A stretch of 64,000 nt of DNA, taken from contig NZ_SPQS01000004.1 in NCBI RefSeq assembly GCF_004570865.1, forward strand, positions 248,001-312,000, given 5' to 3'. Below, piece after piece: positions 8,554-17,421 of this stretch (the first letter of the stretch is position 1; the number at the start of each line of letters is the position of its first letter). Origin of the DNA: Bradyrhizobium frederickii (GTDB lineage Bacteria > Pseudomonadota > Alphaproteobacteria > Rhizobiales > Xanthobacteraceae). The position numbers and the translations under genes are program-made. A model generated the notes under the pieces. The model worked only from the letters and a program-made list of their open reading frames with translations. It did not search any database and was not told the origin of the DNA.

Positions 8554-9531
8554 CTATTGCGGCTCCAACCCGAGAGTCTTGATCGATTCGAGCCAGACCG
8601 GCCCTTCCTTTTGGTAGAGCGCAATCGAGGATGCGCGATCCATTGCCGGGGAGTCGACCCCGAAGGCATCGAGCAGCTTCTGCACGCGCTCCGTCTTGCC
8701 GCCTTCGACCATCAGCTTGGCGAGCAGGTCGATCCGGTCTGCTGGCATCGCCGCGGGCGCCACCAGCGCGGTAAAGCTCGTGAGCTGGAAGACATTCCCG
8801 GTGACGCCTTGCTCGGCGAACGTCCGGGTCTCGGGCAGCTTCTTCATGCGCACCGGTGTCGGCACGGCGATCGGGCGGCCGACGCCGGTATCGAGCACCG
8901 GAAGCGCAGCCTGATAGCTCCCGACGGCCGCCTGGATCACCCCGGCGGCAAAATCCTGCCACATCGGCGCTTCGCCGCGGTAATGCACGATGGAAATGTC
9001 GAGACCGAATTGGCGGTTGAGTTCGGCGATCGCAATGTGCGCGAACGAGCCGATCCCGTATGAGCCGGCCGTGACCTTGTTGTGCCGCGCATAAGCGACG
9101 AACTCTTCGATCGTCTTTGCATTGGTGGCAGAATGGACCACCAGCGGCAGATGGCCCGAAGGCGTGAGCGCGACGATGGTGAAATCCTTGTCGGGATCAT
9201 AGGCCAGCGATTTCAGCAGCAACCGGTTACCGAGCAGGGTGGACGAGATCGTGTACATCAGCGTGTAGCCGTCCGGTGGCGAGTCCTTCACCAATTGCGC
9301 CGCCAGCGCGCCGCTGGCCCCGGTCTTGTTCTCGACGATCACGGGCTGCCCAAGCTTCTGCGAGATGTAATCGCCGTAGGCGCGGGCGAAGGCATCGGTG
9401 ATGCCGCCTGGCGGCGTGGAGACGACGATCCTGATTGCCCGGGTCGGCCAGGCGTCGGCCCAAGCCGTCTCAGCGGCAGCCAGCGTCAGGCATGCAATTG
9501 CGGCCGCCAGAATTCTCGTGGATGTCCACAC
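8554..9531 (-). CDS. Tripartite tricarboxylate transporter substrate-binding protein (Bug/TctC)
   Basis: The 325-residue periplasmic protein starts at GTG 9531 with GGGGGAAG upstream. A signal peptide ends at AWA-DAWPTRAIRIVV; the strand WPTRAIRIVVSTPPGG is the hallmark Bug N-terminus, followed by QPVIVENKTGASG and PPDGYTLMYT. Bug proteins capture carboxylates, amides or related metabolites; many are orphans without TctA/TctB. None is visible nearby. The IclR gene upstream on the same strand may be its regulator. Confidence 0.88.
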   Translation of the reverse strand: MWTSTRILAAAIACLTLAAAETAWADAWPTRAIRIVVSTPPGGITDAFARAYGDYISQKLGQPVIVENKTGASGALAAQLVKDSPPDGYTLMYTISSTLLGNRLLLKSLAYDPDKDFTIVALTPSGHLPLVVHSATNAKTIEEFVAYARHNKVTAGSYGIGSFAHIAIAELNRQFGLDISIVHYRGEAPMWQDFAAGVIQAAVGSYQAALPVLDTGVGRPIAVPTPVRMKKLPETRTFAEQGVTGNVFQLTSFTALVAPAAMPADRIDLLAKLMVEGGKTERVQKLLDAFGVDSPAMDRASSIALYQKEGPVWLESIKTLGLEPQ

Positions 9532-9645
9532 TTCGGCTTCCCCCTTTTCCCTGTGTCATTGGGCAGCGCAGCCGCCGGACCGAGGTGTCACATGGGGTGG
9601 AGAGTGCGTCAAGAAATCAAAATATCGTTTCACTGTATGAAATGG

Positions 9646-10461
9646 CTACTTGCGGCGGAGGGATGACGTGCCTGGTGCGGCGAGCTTGGCGCCGAGCGCC
9701 TCCGCCAGTGCGGAGGCGACTTTCTTCATTTGAGGCACGAAGCGGCGTATGCCGTCCTCGGGAGTGACCGCTTCGCGCAGCATCATCACGTTCATGCTGC
9801 CGAACAGCCGGTTCGGAAGCGCAACGGGAACGCCAAGCGCCCAGACCGCGCCGCCGAAGATGCTGCGGCTGTAGCTGTCGTCCATGACCGCGAACCCGGC
9901 TTTGCGGATCGTGCGAAGCGTCTTGGCGAGCTTGTCGGGGTTGCGCGCCAGATCGTTCCAGGGCTCTGGGCTGAGGGCAAGACGTGCGGCGATGCGTTCC
10001 TGCTCGGCTGGCTCGCAGAAGGCGAGATAGGCGCGCCCCATCGAGGTGCCCAGGACAGGAAATCGGAAACCCGGCGGCCGGCTGAACAGCAGCGACCCGT
10101 CCACCCGCGTCGTGTGGGCGATGACCATGGATTCCTGATCGAGCACGGCAATGTCTGACGGCCAGTGGATCTGCTTGCGGAATTTGTTGAGGATGGGTTC
10201 GGCGATGCCGCCGATCCAGGTGGGCTCGTCATAGCCCGCGCTGAGCAGCAGCGCCCGTCCCGTGGGCGCGTAGCTGGCCGGCTCGGTACGACGCATCACA
10301 TACCCTTCATGCTCCAGCGTCTCGAGCATGCGGACGATCGTTGCCTTGTTCAGCCCAGTCGCCTTGTGCAGCGAGCCGACGGTCGACTGCCGTTCCTGGT
10401 TGATCACCCGCAGGACTTCGAGACCCCTGGACAACGCGATGACGGGGCGGAACGACGTCAT
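9646..10461 (-). CDS. IclR family transcriptional regulator
   Basis: The 271-residue protein has an N-terminal winged helix (SRGLEVLRVINQE, then LHKATGLNKATIVRMLETLE) and an IclR effector domain (SDIAVLDQESMVIAHTTR, GTSMGRAYLAFCEPAEQERI). It lies 114 bases upstream of the Bug binding-protein gene in the same orientation, consistent with control of carboxylate or aromatic uptake. It ends in a basic tail (SSLRRK). Confidence 0.87.
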   Translation of the reverse strand: MTSFRPVIALSRGLEVLRVINQERQSTVGSLHKATGLNKATIVRMLETLEHEGYVMRRTEPASYAPTGRALLLSAGYDEPTWIGGIAEPILNKFRKQIHWPSDIAVLDQESMVIAHTTRVDGSLLFSRPPGFRFPVLGTSMGRAYLAFCEPAEQERIAARLALSPEPWNDLARNPDKLAKTLRTIRKAGFAVMDDSYSRSIFGGAVWALGVPVALPNRLFGSMNVMMLREAVTPEDGIRRFVPQMKKVASALAEALGAKLAAPGTSSLRRK

Positions 10462-10573
10462 GGCAGTTCCTCGTGATTGCCTGTGCCGTTACCCAATGAA
10501 GCAACCGGCGGACTAGTCAACAGCGCCGTTCCGGCTTGCCCGGCAGCCACTCGTATCCTGCATGACAAGGCGC

Positions 10574-10680
10574 CAAAGAAGTTGCGGCCAGGCTTTGGGG
10601 ATGGCTGGCCGCGCGCGAACCGGTCTGGGACGGGGGAGGGGTGGGGATGTGACCGGGTCGCGTAACCTGTTGTCTCGTTC
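10574..10680. repeat. Structured ~107-bp repeat, copy A (G-quadruplex-bearing hairpin)
   Basis: This sequence is nearly identical to 17314-17421. It contains (i) a partly degraded hairpin GGCCAGGC/GGCTGGCC at 10586-10610 and (ii) a 12-bp stem with one mismatch, CGCGAACCGGTC (10614-10625) and GACCGGGTCGCG (10651-10662). The loop of that stem has four G-tracts separated by 1-2 bases (10627-10646), a canonical quadruplex motif. The other strand has a C-rich loop. The repeat begins immediately beyond the stop codon of the TetR gene. Confidence 0.8.
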
Positions 10681-11400
10681 CTAGCGGCGTGCAGATGCCT
10701 TCGCCGGCTTTCGCCGCGTCTGCTTCACGGCGGTGGGGCGTCGCTCATAGGCCGCGAGAAACACGTTGATACCATTCTCGATCAGCGCACGATGGCGGGC
10801 CGGGCTCGGCGCCTTCATCGAGAGCGTCCATTTCAGGATCTCCTTGCCCTGAATTAGGCTGAGAAATTGCGTCGCGGCCATGCCGATGTCGGGAATGTCG
10901 AGAAGGCCCTGGGCCTGCGCTGCACGCAGGAAGGCGGCCATTTCGGTGTCGCAGCGCTCCGGTCCCGACTTCATGAAAACTTCCGCCACGCGCGGATGGC
11001 GCGAGGCGCAGGACATCACGAGTCTGTGCACGGCAAGCCCGCGCTGGTCGAGAAAGGCTTCGAGGAACGTCGTGCCAATGGCGTGGAGCTCCGCCCGGAG
11101 ATCGATCCTGCCGCCGTGGTCGCGCCATAGCGTCTTCGGCCCGAAGCGCTTGCACTCCTCGCTCACCAGCGCCAGCAGCAGATCGTCCTTGTCGTCGAAA
11201 TGGACGTAGAGCGTCGCCTTCGACACGCCGGCCTCGCGCGCGATCGCGTCCATGCTGGTGGCGTCGAAGCCCTGATCGAGAAAGAGGACGCGGGCGCTGT
11301 CGAGAATCTGGCGGTGCTTCGCGAGAGCGCGCGGCTTCTGACCGGCATCGGCCGGCTCTCTGGTCTCTCGCGTCTGCGTCTTTTGCACTGTCGTTGTCAT
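10681..11400 (-). CDS. TetR family regulator of the adjacent RND efflux operon
   Basis: The 239-residue protein has a TetR helix-turn-helix (ATSMDAIAREAGVSKATLYV, then HFDDKDDLLLALV) preceded by a basic N-terminus, and an alpha-helical C-terminal domain of the TetR_C_7/AefR type (FLDQRGLAVHRLVMSCASRHP). It is divergent from the efflux genes, and a 17-bp palindrome at 11465-11481 is a likely operator. By family precedent it represses the pump and probably itself. The C-terminal tail is Lys/Arg-rich. Confidence 0.87.
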   Translation of the reverse strand: MTTTVQKTQTRETREPADAGQKPRALAKHRQILDSARVLFLDQGFDATSMDAIAREAGVSKATLYVHFDDKDDLLLALVSEECKRFGPKTLWRDHGGRIDLRAELHAIGTTFLEAFLDQRGLAVHRLVMSCASRHPRVAEVFMKSGPERCDTEMAAFLRAAQAQGLLDIPDIGMAATQFLSLIQGKEILKWTLSMKAPSPARHRALIENGINVFLAAYERRPTAVKQTRRKPAKASARR

Positions 11401-11464
11401 TACCCCTGAAACCCCACGGCTTGACTTTTGGTTCCAACCTGCATCATACAGCCTACCAGATAAA

Positions 11465-11481
11465 AACTAAACGGTTTAGTT
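11465..11481. promoter_or_regulatory. TetR-type operator palindrome
   Basis: AACTAAAC-G-GTTTAGTT is a perfect palindrome with 8-bp arms around one central base. It lies between the tetR start (11400) and the outer-membrane efflux gene. Its size and symmetry fit operators of TetR repressors of RND pumps. A TTGACT hexamer at 11421-11426 could be part of a promoter upstream of it, but no convincing -10 follows. Confidence 0.75.
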
Positions 11482-11483
11482 CT

Positions 11484-13076
11484 TTGGCAGCTCCACTTTC
11501 AGGCAGGTCCGGACACGTCCCCTTCGTCGCAGGAGCGTGGCGCCCGGCGCGAGCCGCGGCCTTGGCCGGCGTCTCGCTCTGCGGCGTTCTTCTGGCGTCC
11601 TGCGCCGTCGGCCCGGACTTCGCGTTGCCGGCCGGACCGGCCGTGCAAGGCTACACGCGCGAGCAGCGCCCGGCCGCCACCACGAGTGCGCCGGTGCCCG
11701 GCGGCAATTCTCAGGGCTTCGAAACAGGCAGGGACATTCCCGGCGCCTGGTGGGCGCTATTCCGCTCGCGGCAGCTCAACGCCTTTGTCGAGGAAGCCAT
11801 CCGCAATCATCCCGACGTGCAGGCGGCGCAGTTCGCGTTGCGCTACGCGCGGGAAAACGCATTGGCGCAGCAGGGCAGCCTGTTTCCCCAGGTCAGCGGC
11901 AGCGCCTCGGCGGAGCGCGACCGGGTGACGACGGCGCAGTCGGGACAATGGCCCGCGCAAGGCTCGACCTATACGCTGTACAACGCGTCCGTAAGCGTGT
12001 CTTACGCGCTCGACCTCTGGGGCGGCACGCGACGTCAGGTCGAGGCGCTGCAAGCCCAGGCCGACTATCAGGGCTTCAAGCTCGAAGCGACGTATCTGGC
12101 GCTGACCGCCAACGTGGTGACGGCCGCGATCACGGATGCCTCGCTACGCGATCAAATCCTCGCGACCGAGGAGATCATCAAGGCGGAGTCGGACCAGCTC
12201 GCACGCATCCAGCACCAGTTCGAAATCGGCGCAATCTCGAAGTCCGACGTGCTGTCGCAGGAAGCCACGCTGGCGCAGGCAAGGGCGACGCTGGCGCCGC
12301 TGCAGAAGCAGCTGGCGCAGCAACGCAATCAGCTGATGGCCTATCTCGGGCGGCTGCCGAGCCAGGATCGTGGCGAGCATCTCAGGCTCGCCGAGCTGCG
12401 CCTGCCGCAGCGGCTTCCGGTGTCACTGCCCTCGGCGCTGGTGCGGCAGCGCCCCGACATCCGCCAAGCCGAGGCGACCTTGCATCAGGCGACGGCGACA
12501 GTCGGCGTCGGCATCGCCAACCTGCTGCCGCAGCTCACGCTATCCGGCAGCTACGGCGCCAGCGGCCCCGAGCGGCTGTTCTCGCCCGAAACGATCGTCT
12601 GGAGCGCCGCCTCCAGCGTCAGCCAGAAGATTTTCGACGGCGGCACGCTGTACCACACCAAGGAGGCCGATGTGGCGGCGTTCGAGCAGGATCTCGCGCT
12701 GTACAAGAGCGCGGTCGTGACCGCGTTCCAGAACGTCGCGGATTCGCTGCGCGCCATCCAGTACGACGCGGCGACGCTGAAGGCGCAGGCCGCGGCCGAG
12801 AAAGCGACGGCGGACAGCCTGGCGATGGCGGTCGAGCAGTTCAAGACCGGGGCGGTGCCCTACGCCAACGTCATCAACGCTCAGCAATCCTACCTGAATT
12901 CGCGGGTGTCGCGCATCAAGGCGCAGGCCACCCGCTTCACCGACACCGCCGCGCTGTTCCAGTCGCTCGGCGGCGGATGGTGGAATCGCATGGACGAGAC
13001 ACCAGACGCGCTGCCGCGCGCCAATGCCGGGTACTTCGCCGGCACCGACAAGAAGACCGAGGACGCGTTGCGATGA
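11484..13076 (+). CDS. RND efflux outer-membrane lipoprotein (NodT/OprM family)
   Basis: With a TTG start at 11484 the protein has 530 residues. The start is uncertain: the frame opens at 11394, but an earlier start would put the operator inside the gene. A lipobox (GVLLASC) places the lipidated cysteine at residue 40, followed by AVGPDF, typical of the family. Two OEP repeats follow (ARENALAQQGSLFPQVSGSA; RQAEATLHQATATVGVGIAN). It forms the outer-membrane channel of the pump encoded by the next two genes. Its TGA overlaps the next ATG (ATGA). Confidence 0.88.
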   Translation: MAAPLSGRSGHVPFVAGAWRPARAAALAGVSLCGVLLASCAVGPDFALPAGPAVQGYTREQRPAATTSAPVPGGNSQGFETGRDIPGAWWALFRSRQLNAFVEEAIRNHPDVQAAQFALRYARENALAQQGSLFPQVSGSASAERDRVTTAQSGQWPAQGSTYTLYNASVSVSYALDLWGGTRRQVEALQAQADYQGFKLEATYLALTANVVTAAITDASLRDQILATEEIIKAESDQLARIQHQFEIGAISKSDVLSQEATLAQARATLAPLQKQLAQQRNQLMAYLGRLPSQDRGEHLRLAELRLPQRLPVSLPSALVRQRPDIRQAEATLHQATATVGVGIANLLPQLTLSGSYGASGPERLFSPETIVWSAASSVSQKIFDGGTLYHTKEADVAAFEQDLALYKSAVVTAFQNVADSLRAIQYDAATLKAQAAAEKATADSLAMAVEQFKTGAVPYANVINAQQSYLNSRVSRIKAQATRFTDTAALFQSLGGGWWNRMDETPDALPRANAGYFAGTDKKTEDALR

Positions 13077-14188
13077 TGAAGCGGATGACAATCATGCTGT
13101 GCGGGATGGCGATCCTGTTCGGCGGCCTGTACGGATTCCAGACCTTCAAGGAGATCATGATCAGGAAGGCGATCGGCGCGATGGCCAATCCGCCGCAGAC
13201 CGTCTCCACCGTGATGGCCGCCAACGCGCCCTGGCAGTCGAGCCTGAGCGCGGTCGGCTCGCTGCGCGCGGTGAACGGCGCCGATCTCGCGCTGCAGGCC
13301 GCCGGTATCGTGCAGAGCATCGAATTCACCTCCGGCGACAGCGTCGCGGCGGGACAGACCCTGCTGTCGCTGGTGGCGACCGACGACGTCGCCAAGCTCC
13401 GCTCGTTGCAGGCCACGGCCGAGAACTACGCCATCGTGCTCAAGCGCGACGAGGAGCAGATCAAGTTCAATGCGGTGAGCCAGGCGACGGTCGACAGCGA
13501 CAAGGCGAACCTGAAGAACGCCCAGGCCCTGGTGGAGCAGCAGAAGGCTCTCCTCGAGCAGAAGTCGCTGAAGGCGCCGTTCTCGGGGCGCCTCGGCATC
13601 CGCGCCGTCGATCTCGGCCAGTATCTCTCCGCCGGCACCAGCATCGTCACGCTGCAGAGTCTCGATCCGATCTATGTCGACTTCTACCTGCCGCAGCAGT
13701 CGCTGGCCTCGATCCGCATCGGGCAAGACGTGTCGGTCGCAGTCGATGCCTTTCCGGCCGAGCGCTTCACCGGGCAGATCACCGCGATCAATGCCAAGGT
13801 GGATTCAGCCAGCCGCAACGTCCAGGTTCGCGCCACCTTGCGCAACGGCGAGGCCCGGCTGCTGCCGGGCATGTTCGCAAAGGTCGAGATCGCGGTCGGC
13901 AAGCCCGAACAGGTCGTCACCGTGCCGCTGACGGCGATCGTCAGCAATTCCTACGGCGATCTGGTCTACCTCGTCGACGAACTCCATGACGGGCAGGGCA
14001 CCGCGCGGCAGATGTTCGTCAAGACGAGGCCCGCGAAGGGCGATCGCGTCGCGGTCAACGATGGGATCAAGCCGGGCGAGACCGTGGTCATCGCCGGCCA
14101 GCTGAAGCTGCGCAACGGCAGCCCGGTGAAGATCGACAATTCACACGTGCCTCAGGCGGAAGCCGCGCCGAACATCGTCGATCAGTAG
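13073..14188 (+). CDS. RND efflux periplasmic adaptor (membrane fusion protein)
   Basis: The 371-residue protein starts at an ATG overlapping the previous stop, so it is translationally coupled. An N-terminal membrane anchor (MTIMLCGMAILFGGLYGF) precedes a biotinyl-lipoyl-like half (GIVQSIEFTSGDSVAAGQTL), a short alpha-hairpin (residues ~110-150), and beta-barrel segments (SLKAPFSGRLGIRAVDLGQY; GMFAKVEIAVG). It links the inner-membrane pump with the outer-membrane channel. The helical hairpin is short compared with MexA-like adaptors. Confidence 0.9.
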   Translation: MMKRMTIMLCGMAILFGGLYGFQTFKEIMIRKAIGAMANPPQTVSTVMAANAPWQSSLSAVGSLRAVNGADLALQAAGIVQSIEFTSGDSVAAGQTLLSLVATDDVAKLRSLQATAENYAIVLKRDEEQIKFNAVSQATVDSDKANLKNAQALVEQQKALLEQKSLKAPFSGRLGIRAVDLGQYLSAGTSIVTLQSLDPIYVDFYLPQQSLASIRIGQDVSVAVDAFPAERFTGQITAINAKVDSASRNVQVRATLRNGEARLLPGMFAKVEIAVGKPEQVVTVPLTAIVSNSYGDLVYLVDELHDGQGTARQMFVKTRPAKGDRVAVNDGIKPGETVVIAGQLKLRNGSPVKIDNSHVPQAEAAPNIVDQ

Positions 14189-14249
14189 GCTTGGCGACGG
14201 CGCGGCCGATTCCGCAACAAAGAGTGGCGAGAAACGAGTTCAGGACAAG

Positions 14250-17200
14250 ATGCGCTTCACCGATATCTTCATCCGCCGGCCGGTCCTGGCGCTGGTCGTC
14301 AGCGCCCTCATCCTGGTGCTCGGCCTGCGCTCGATGACGACGCTGTCGATCCTGCAATATCCGCGCACCCAGAACGCCATCGTCACGGTGTCGACGACCT
14401 ATGCCGGCGCCGATTCCGACATCATCGCCGGCTTCATCACGACGCCGCTGGAAAATGCCATCGCCCAGGCCAACGGCATCGACTACATGACGTCGAACAG
14501 CGTCACGGGCTCCAGCACCATCACGGTCAATCTGCGCCTGAACTACGATTCCGGCAAGGCGATGACGGAGATCAACGCCAAGGTCAACTCGGTGCTGAAC
14601 CAGTTCCCGAGCGGCACGCAGCAGCCCACGCTGACGCTCAAGGTCGGCCAGACCATCGATGCGATGTATATCGGCTTCGCCAGCGACGTGCTGGCGCCGA
14701 ACCAGATCACCGACTATCTGACGCGCGTGGTGCAGCCGCGGCTCCAGGCCGTCACCGGCGTGCAGACCGCCGAGCTCCTCGGCGCCAAGAAGTTCGCGCT
14801 CCGCGCCTGGCTCGATCCCGACAAGCTGGCGGCCTATGGCCTTACCGCGAGCGACGTCTCGACCGCGCTGTCCGGCAACGATTACATCTCCGGCCTCGGC
14901 GCCACCAAGGGCCGGCTGGTGCAGGTCGATCTCGCGGCCTCGACCAACCTGCATTCGCTGGAGCAGTACCGCAACCTCGTGGTCAAGACCGTCAACGGCG
15001 CGATCATCCGCCTGCGCGACGTCGCCAACGTCACGCTCGGAAACGACGATTACGACAGCGAGACGCGCTTCAACGGCAAGACCGCGGTCTATATCGGCAT
15101 CCAGGCGGCCCCGACCGCCAATCTGCTCGACGTCATCAACGGTGTGAAGGCGATCCTGCCCGACATCAAGGCGCAGCTGCCGAACGGCCTGGTCGGCGAG
15201 GTGCTCTACGACTCCACCGACTTCGTCAATTCTTCGATCGACGAGGTCGTCCACTCGCTGGTGGAAGCGGTGCTGATCGTGATCGTGGTAGTGTTCCTGT
15301 TCCTGGGCTCGTGGCGATCGGTCCTGATTCCGGTCATCGCGATCCCGCTGTCGCTGATCGGAACATTCGGGCTGATGCTGCTGATGGGATTCTCGATCAA
15401 CCTGCTGACCCTGCTGGCACTCGTGCTCGCCATTGGGCTCGTGGTGGATGACGCCATCATTGTCGTGGAGAGCGTGCACCGGCTGATCGACGAAGGCGTC
15501 GCGCCGGTCGAGGCCGCGATCCAGTCCGCACGCGCGCTGGCAAGCCCGATCATCGCCATGACCGTGGTTCTGATCGCGGTCTACGTGCCCGTGGGATTCC
15601 AGGGCGGCCTCACCGGCGCCCTGTTCACCGAGTTCGCCTTCACGCTCGCAGGCGCGGTCACGGTATCTGCGGTGATCGCGCTGACGCTGTCGCCGATGAA
15701 CTGCGCCTGGCTATTGCGCAAGACCGAGCGCGATGCGACGAACTGGGAGGCGCGCTTGGTCCGGACGATCGACCACGTGCTGGAGTGGCTCTCGGGCGCC
15801 TATCGCCGCCGGCTGGAGGCCGTCTTTGCGACGAAGCCAGTCGTGGCCGTGTTCGCGCTGCTGCTGCTGGCCGGCATTCCCTGGCTCTACGCGACCTCGA
15901 CCAGCGAGCTCGCGCCCGACGAGGACCAGGGTGTCGTGCTCTCGCTGACGACGTCGGCACCCTCAGCGACACTTCAGCAGCGGCAATTCTACAGCCAGCA
16001 GGTCTACGATCTCGTGGCCAAGCGCCCGGAAACGAAGACCCTTTTCCAGATCGACACGCCCACCCAGGCGATTGGAGGCTGGGTGCTCAAGCCCTGGGAC
16101 CAGCGCAGCCTGACCACGAAGACTCTCCAGCCGGATTTCCAGAACCTGCTCAACACCATCGCGGGCACGCGCTCGGTCGCCTTCCAGCCGTCGCCGCTGC
16201 CCGGCAGCAACGGCCTTCCGATCCAGTTCGTGATTGGTACGACCGGTTCCTACAACGAACTCGACCAGGTCTCGCGCAACTTCATGGTGCAGGCGCTGAA
16301 GAGCGGCCAATTCATCTTCCTCGATACCGACCTGAAAATCGACAGGCCCCAGACGCTGGTCTCCTTCGACCGCGACAAGGCCGGTGATCTCGGCCTGAAG
16401 ATGAGTGATCTCGGCGGTGCGCTCGCGACCATGCTCGGGGGAAACTACCTCGATTATTTCAGCCTGGACGGCCGATCTTACAAGGTGATTCCTCAGGCCA
16501 AGCAGAACGATCGGCTGACGGCGGACCAGCTGCTCGGCTATTACATCAAGGCGAGCGACAATTCGATGGTGCCGCTGTCGACCGTCGCGCATCTCGAGAA
16601 CAGGACCGTTCCGCAGTCGCGCAACCACTTCCAGCAGATCAATGCGGCGACGATCTCGGGCGTCGCGATGCCGACGGTGTCGATGGGCAGCGCGCTCGCC
16701 ACGCTCAAGGATATCGCGAAGTCCCTGCCGGTCGGCTATACGATCGACTACGGCGGCGCCTCGCGCCAGCTCGAACAGGAATCGGGCGGCTTCGTCACGA
16801 CGTTCGCTTTCGCCGTCATCATCATCTTCCTGGCGCTCGCCGCGCTGTTCAACAGCTTCCTCGATCCCATCGTCATCCTGGTGTCGGTGCCGATGTCGCT
16901 GGCCGGCGCCCTGATCTTCATCAGCCTCGGCATCGGCGGTGCCAGCCTCAACATCTACACCCAGGTCGGGCTGCTCACCCTGATGGGCCTTGTCAGCAAG
17001 CACGGCATCCTGATGGTCGAGGTGGCCAACGAATTGCGCCTGGAGGGCAAGCCGGCGACGGAGGCGATCATCGAGGCCGCGACGATCCGGCTGCGGCCGA
17101 TCCTGATGACCACCGCGGCCATGGTGCTGGGCGTCGTTCCGCTGATCACCGCGAGCGGGGCGGGCGCGGTGTCGCGCTACAACATGGGGCTCGTCATCGC

Positions 17201-17312
17201 GACCGGTCTGTCGATCGGCACGCTGTTCACGCTGTTCGTGGTGCCCGTTGCTTATGCCCTGATCGCGCGGTCGGCGCCGGCTCCGGCTGCCGCCGAAACA
17301 GCGCCGGCATAG
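14250..17312 (+). CDS. RND efflux transporter permease (HAE1/AcrB superfamily)
   Basis: The 1020-residue protein has the classic N-terminus (MRFTDIFIRRPVLALVV) and the duplicated layout of 12 transmembrane helices with two large periplasmic loops. The proton-relay aspartates are in VVDDAIIVVE (about D400/D401), and the partner lysine in helix 10 is in LVSKHGILMVEVANE. It is a proton-driven drug or solute exporter, third gene of the TetR-controlled operon, 61 bases after the adaptor. Its stop lies only a few bases from repeat copy B. Substrates cannot be read from sequence. Confidence 0.92.
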   Translation: MRFTDIFIRRPVLALVVSALILVLGLRSMTTLSILQYPRTQNAIVTVSTTYAGADSDIIAGFITTPLENAIAQANGIDYMTSNSVTGSSTITVNLRLNYDSGKAMTEINAKVNSVLNQFPSGTQQPTLTLKVGQTIDAMYIGFASDVLAPNQITDYLTRVVQPRLQAVTGVQTAELLGAKKFALRAWLDPDKLAAYGLTASDVSTALSGNDYISGLGATKGRLVQVDLAASTNLHSLEQYRNLVVKTVNGAIIRLRDVANVTLGNDDYDSETRFNGKTAVYIGIQAAPTANLLDVINGVKAILPDIKAQLPNGLVGEVLYDSTDFVNSSIDEVVHSLVEAVLIVIVVVFLFLGSWRSVLIPVIAIPLSLIGTFGLMLLMGFSINLLTLLALVLAIGLVVDDAIIVVESVHRLIDEGVAPVEAAIQSARALASPIIAMTVVLIAVYVPVGFQGGLTGALFTEFAFTLAGAVTVSAVIALTLSPMNCAWLLRKTERDATNWEARLVRTIDHVLEWLSGAYRRRLEAVFATKPVVAVFALLLLAGIPWLYATSTSELAPDEDQGVVLSLTTSAPSATLQQRQFYSQQVYDLVAKRPETKTLFQIDTPTQAIGGWVLKPWDQRSLTTKTLQPDFQNLLNTIAGTRSVAFQPSPLPGSNGLPIQFVIGTTGSYNELDQVSRNFMVQALKSGQFIFLDTDLKIDRPQTLVSFDRDKAGDLGLKMSDLGGALATMLGGNYLDYFSLDGRSYKVIPQAKQNDRLTADQLLGYYIKASDNSMVPLSTVAHLENRTVPQSRNHFQQINAATISGVAMPTVSMGSALATLKDIAKSLPVGYTIDYGGASRQLEQESGGFVTTFAFAVIIIFLALAALFNSFLDPIVILVSVPMSLAGALIFISLGIGGASLNIYTQVGLLTLMGLVSKHGILMVEVANELRLEGKPATEAIIEAATIRLRPILMTTAAMVLGVVPLITASGAGAVSRYNMGLVIATGLSIGTLFTLFVVPVAYALIARSAPAPAAAETAPA

Positions 17313-17313
17313 C

Positions 17314-17421
17314 CCAAAAAAGTTGCGGCCAGCCATTGGGGGATGGCTGGCCGCGCGCGAACCGGTCTGGGACGGGGAGGGGTGGGGATGTGACCGGGTC
17401 GCGTAACCTGTTGTCTCTTGC
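17314..17421. repeat. Structured ~108-bp repeat, copy B (G-quadruplex-bearing hairpin)
   Basis: This is the second copy of the element at 10574-10680, in the same orientation. It has a perfect 10-bp hairpin GGCCAGCCAT/ATGGCTGGCC (17327-17352) and a 12-bp stem with one mismatch (17356-17367 with 17392-17403). The loop of that stem holds four G-tracts (17369-17387). On the minus strand the 10-bp hairpin is followed by GCAAC and TTTTTT, so it may act as a terminator for the protease gene that ends at 17422, just as copy A abuts the tetR stop. Confidence 0.8.

Noticed and set aside
11537..13072. Extended frame running through the outer-membrane gene into the adaptor gene, as a fusion
   Set aside because: It is out of frame with the lipoprotein; only the part from 13073 encodes the adaptor, which has its own coupled ATG.
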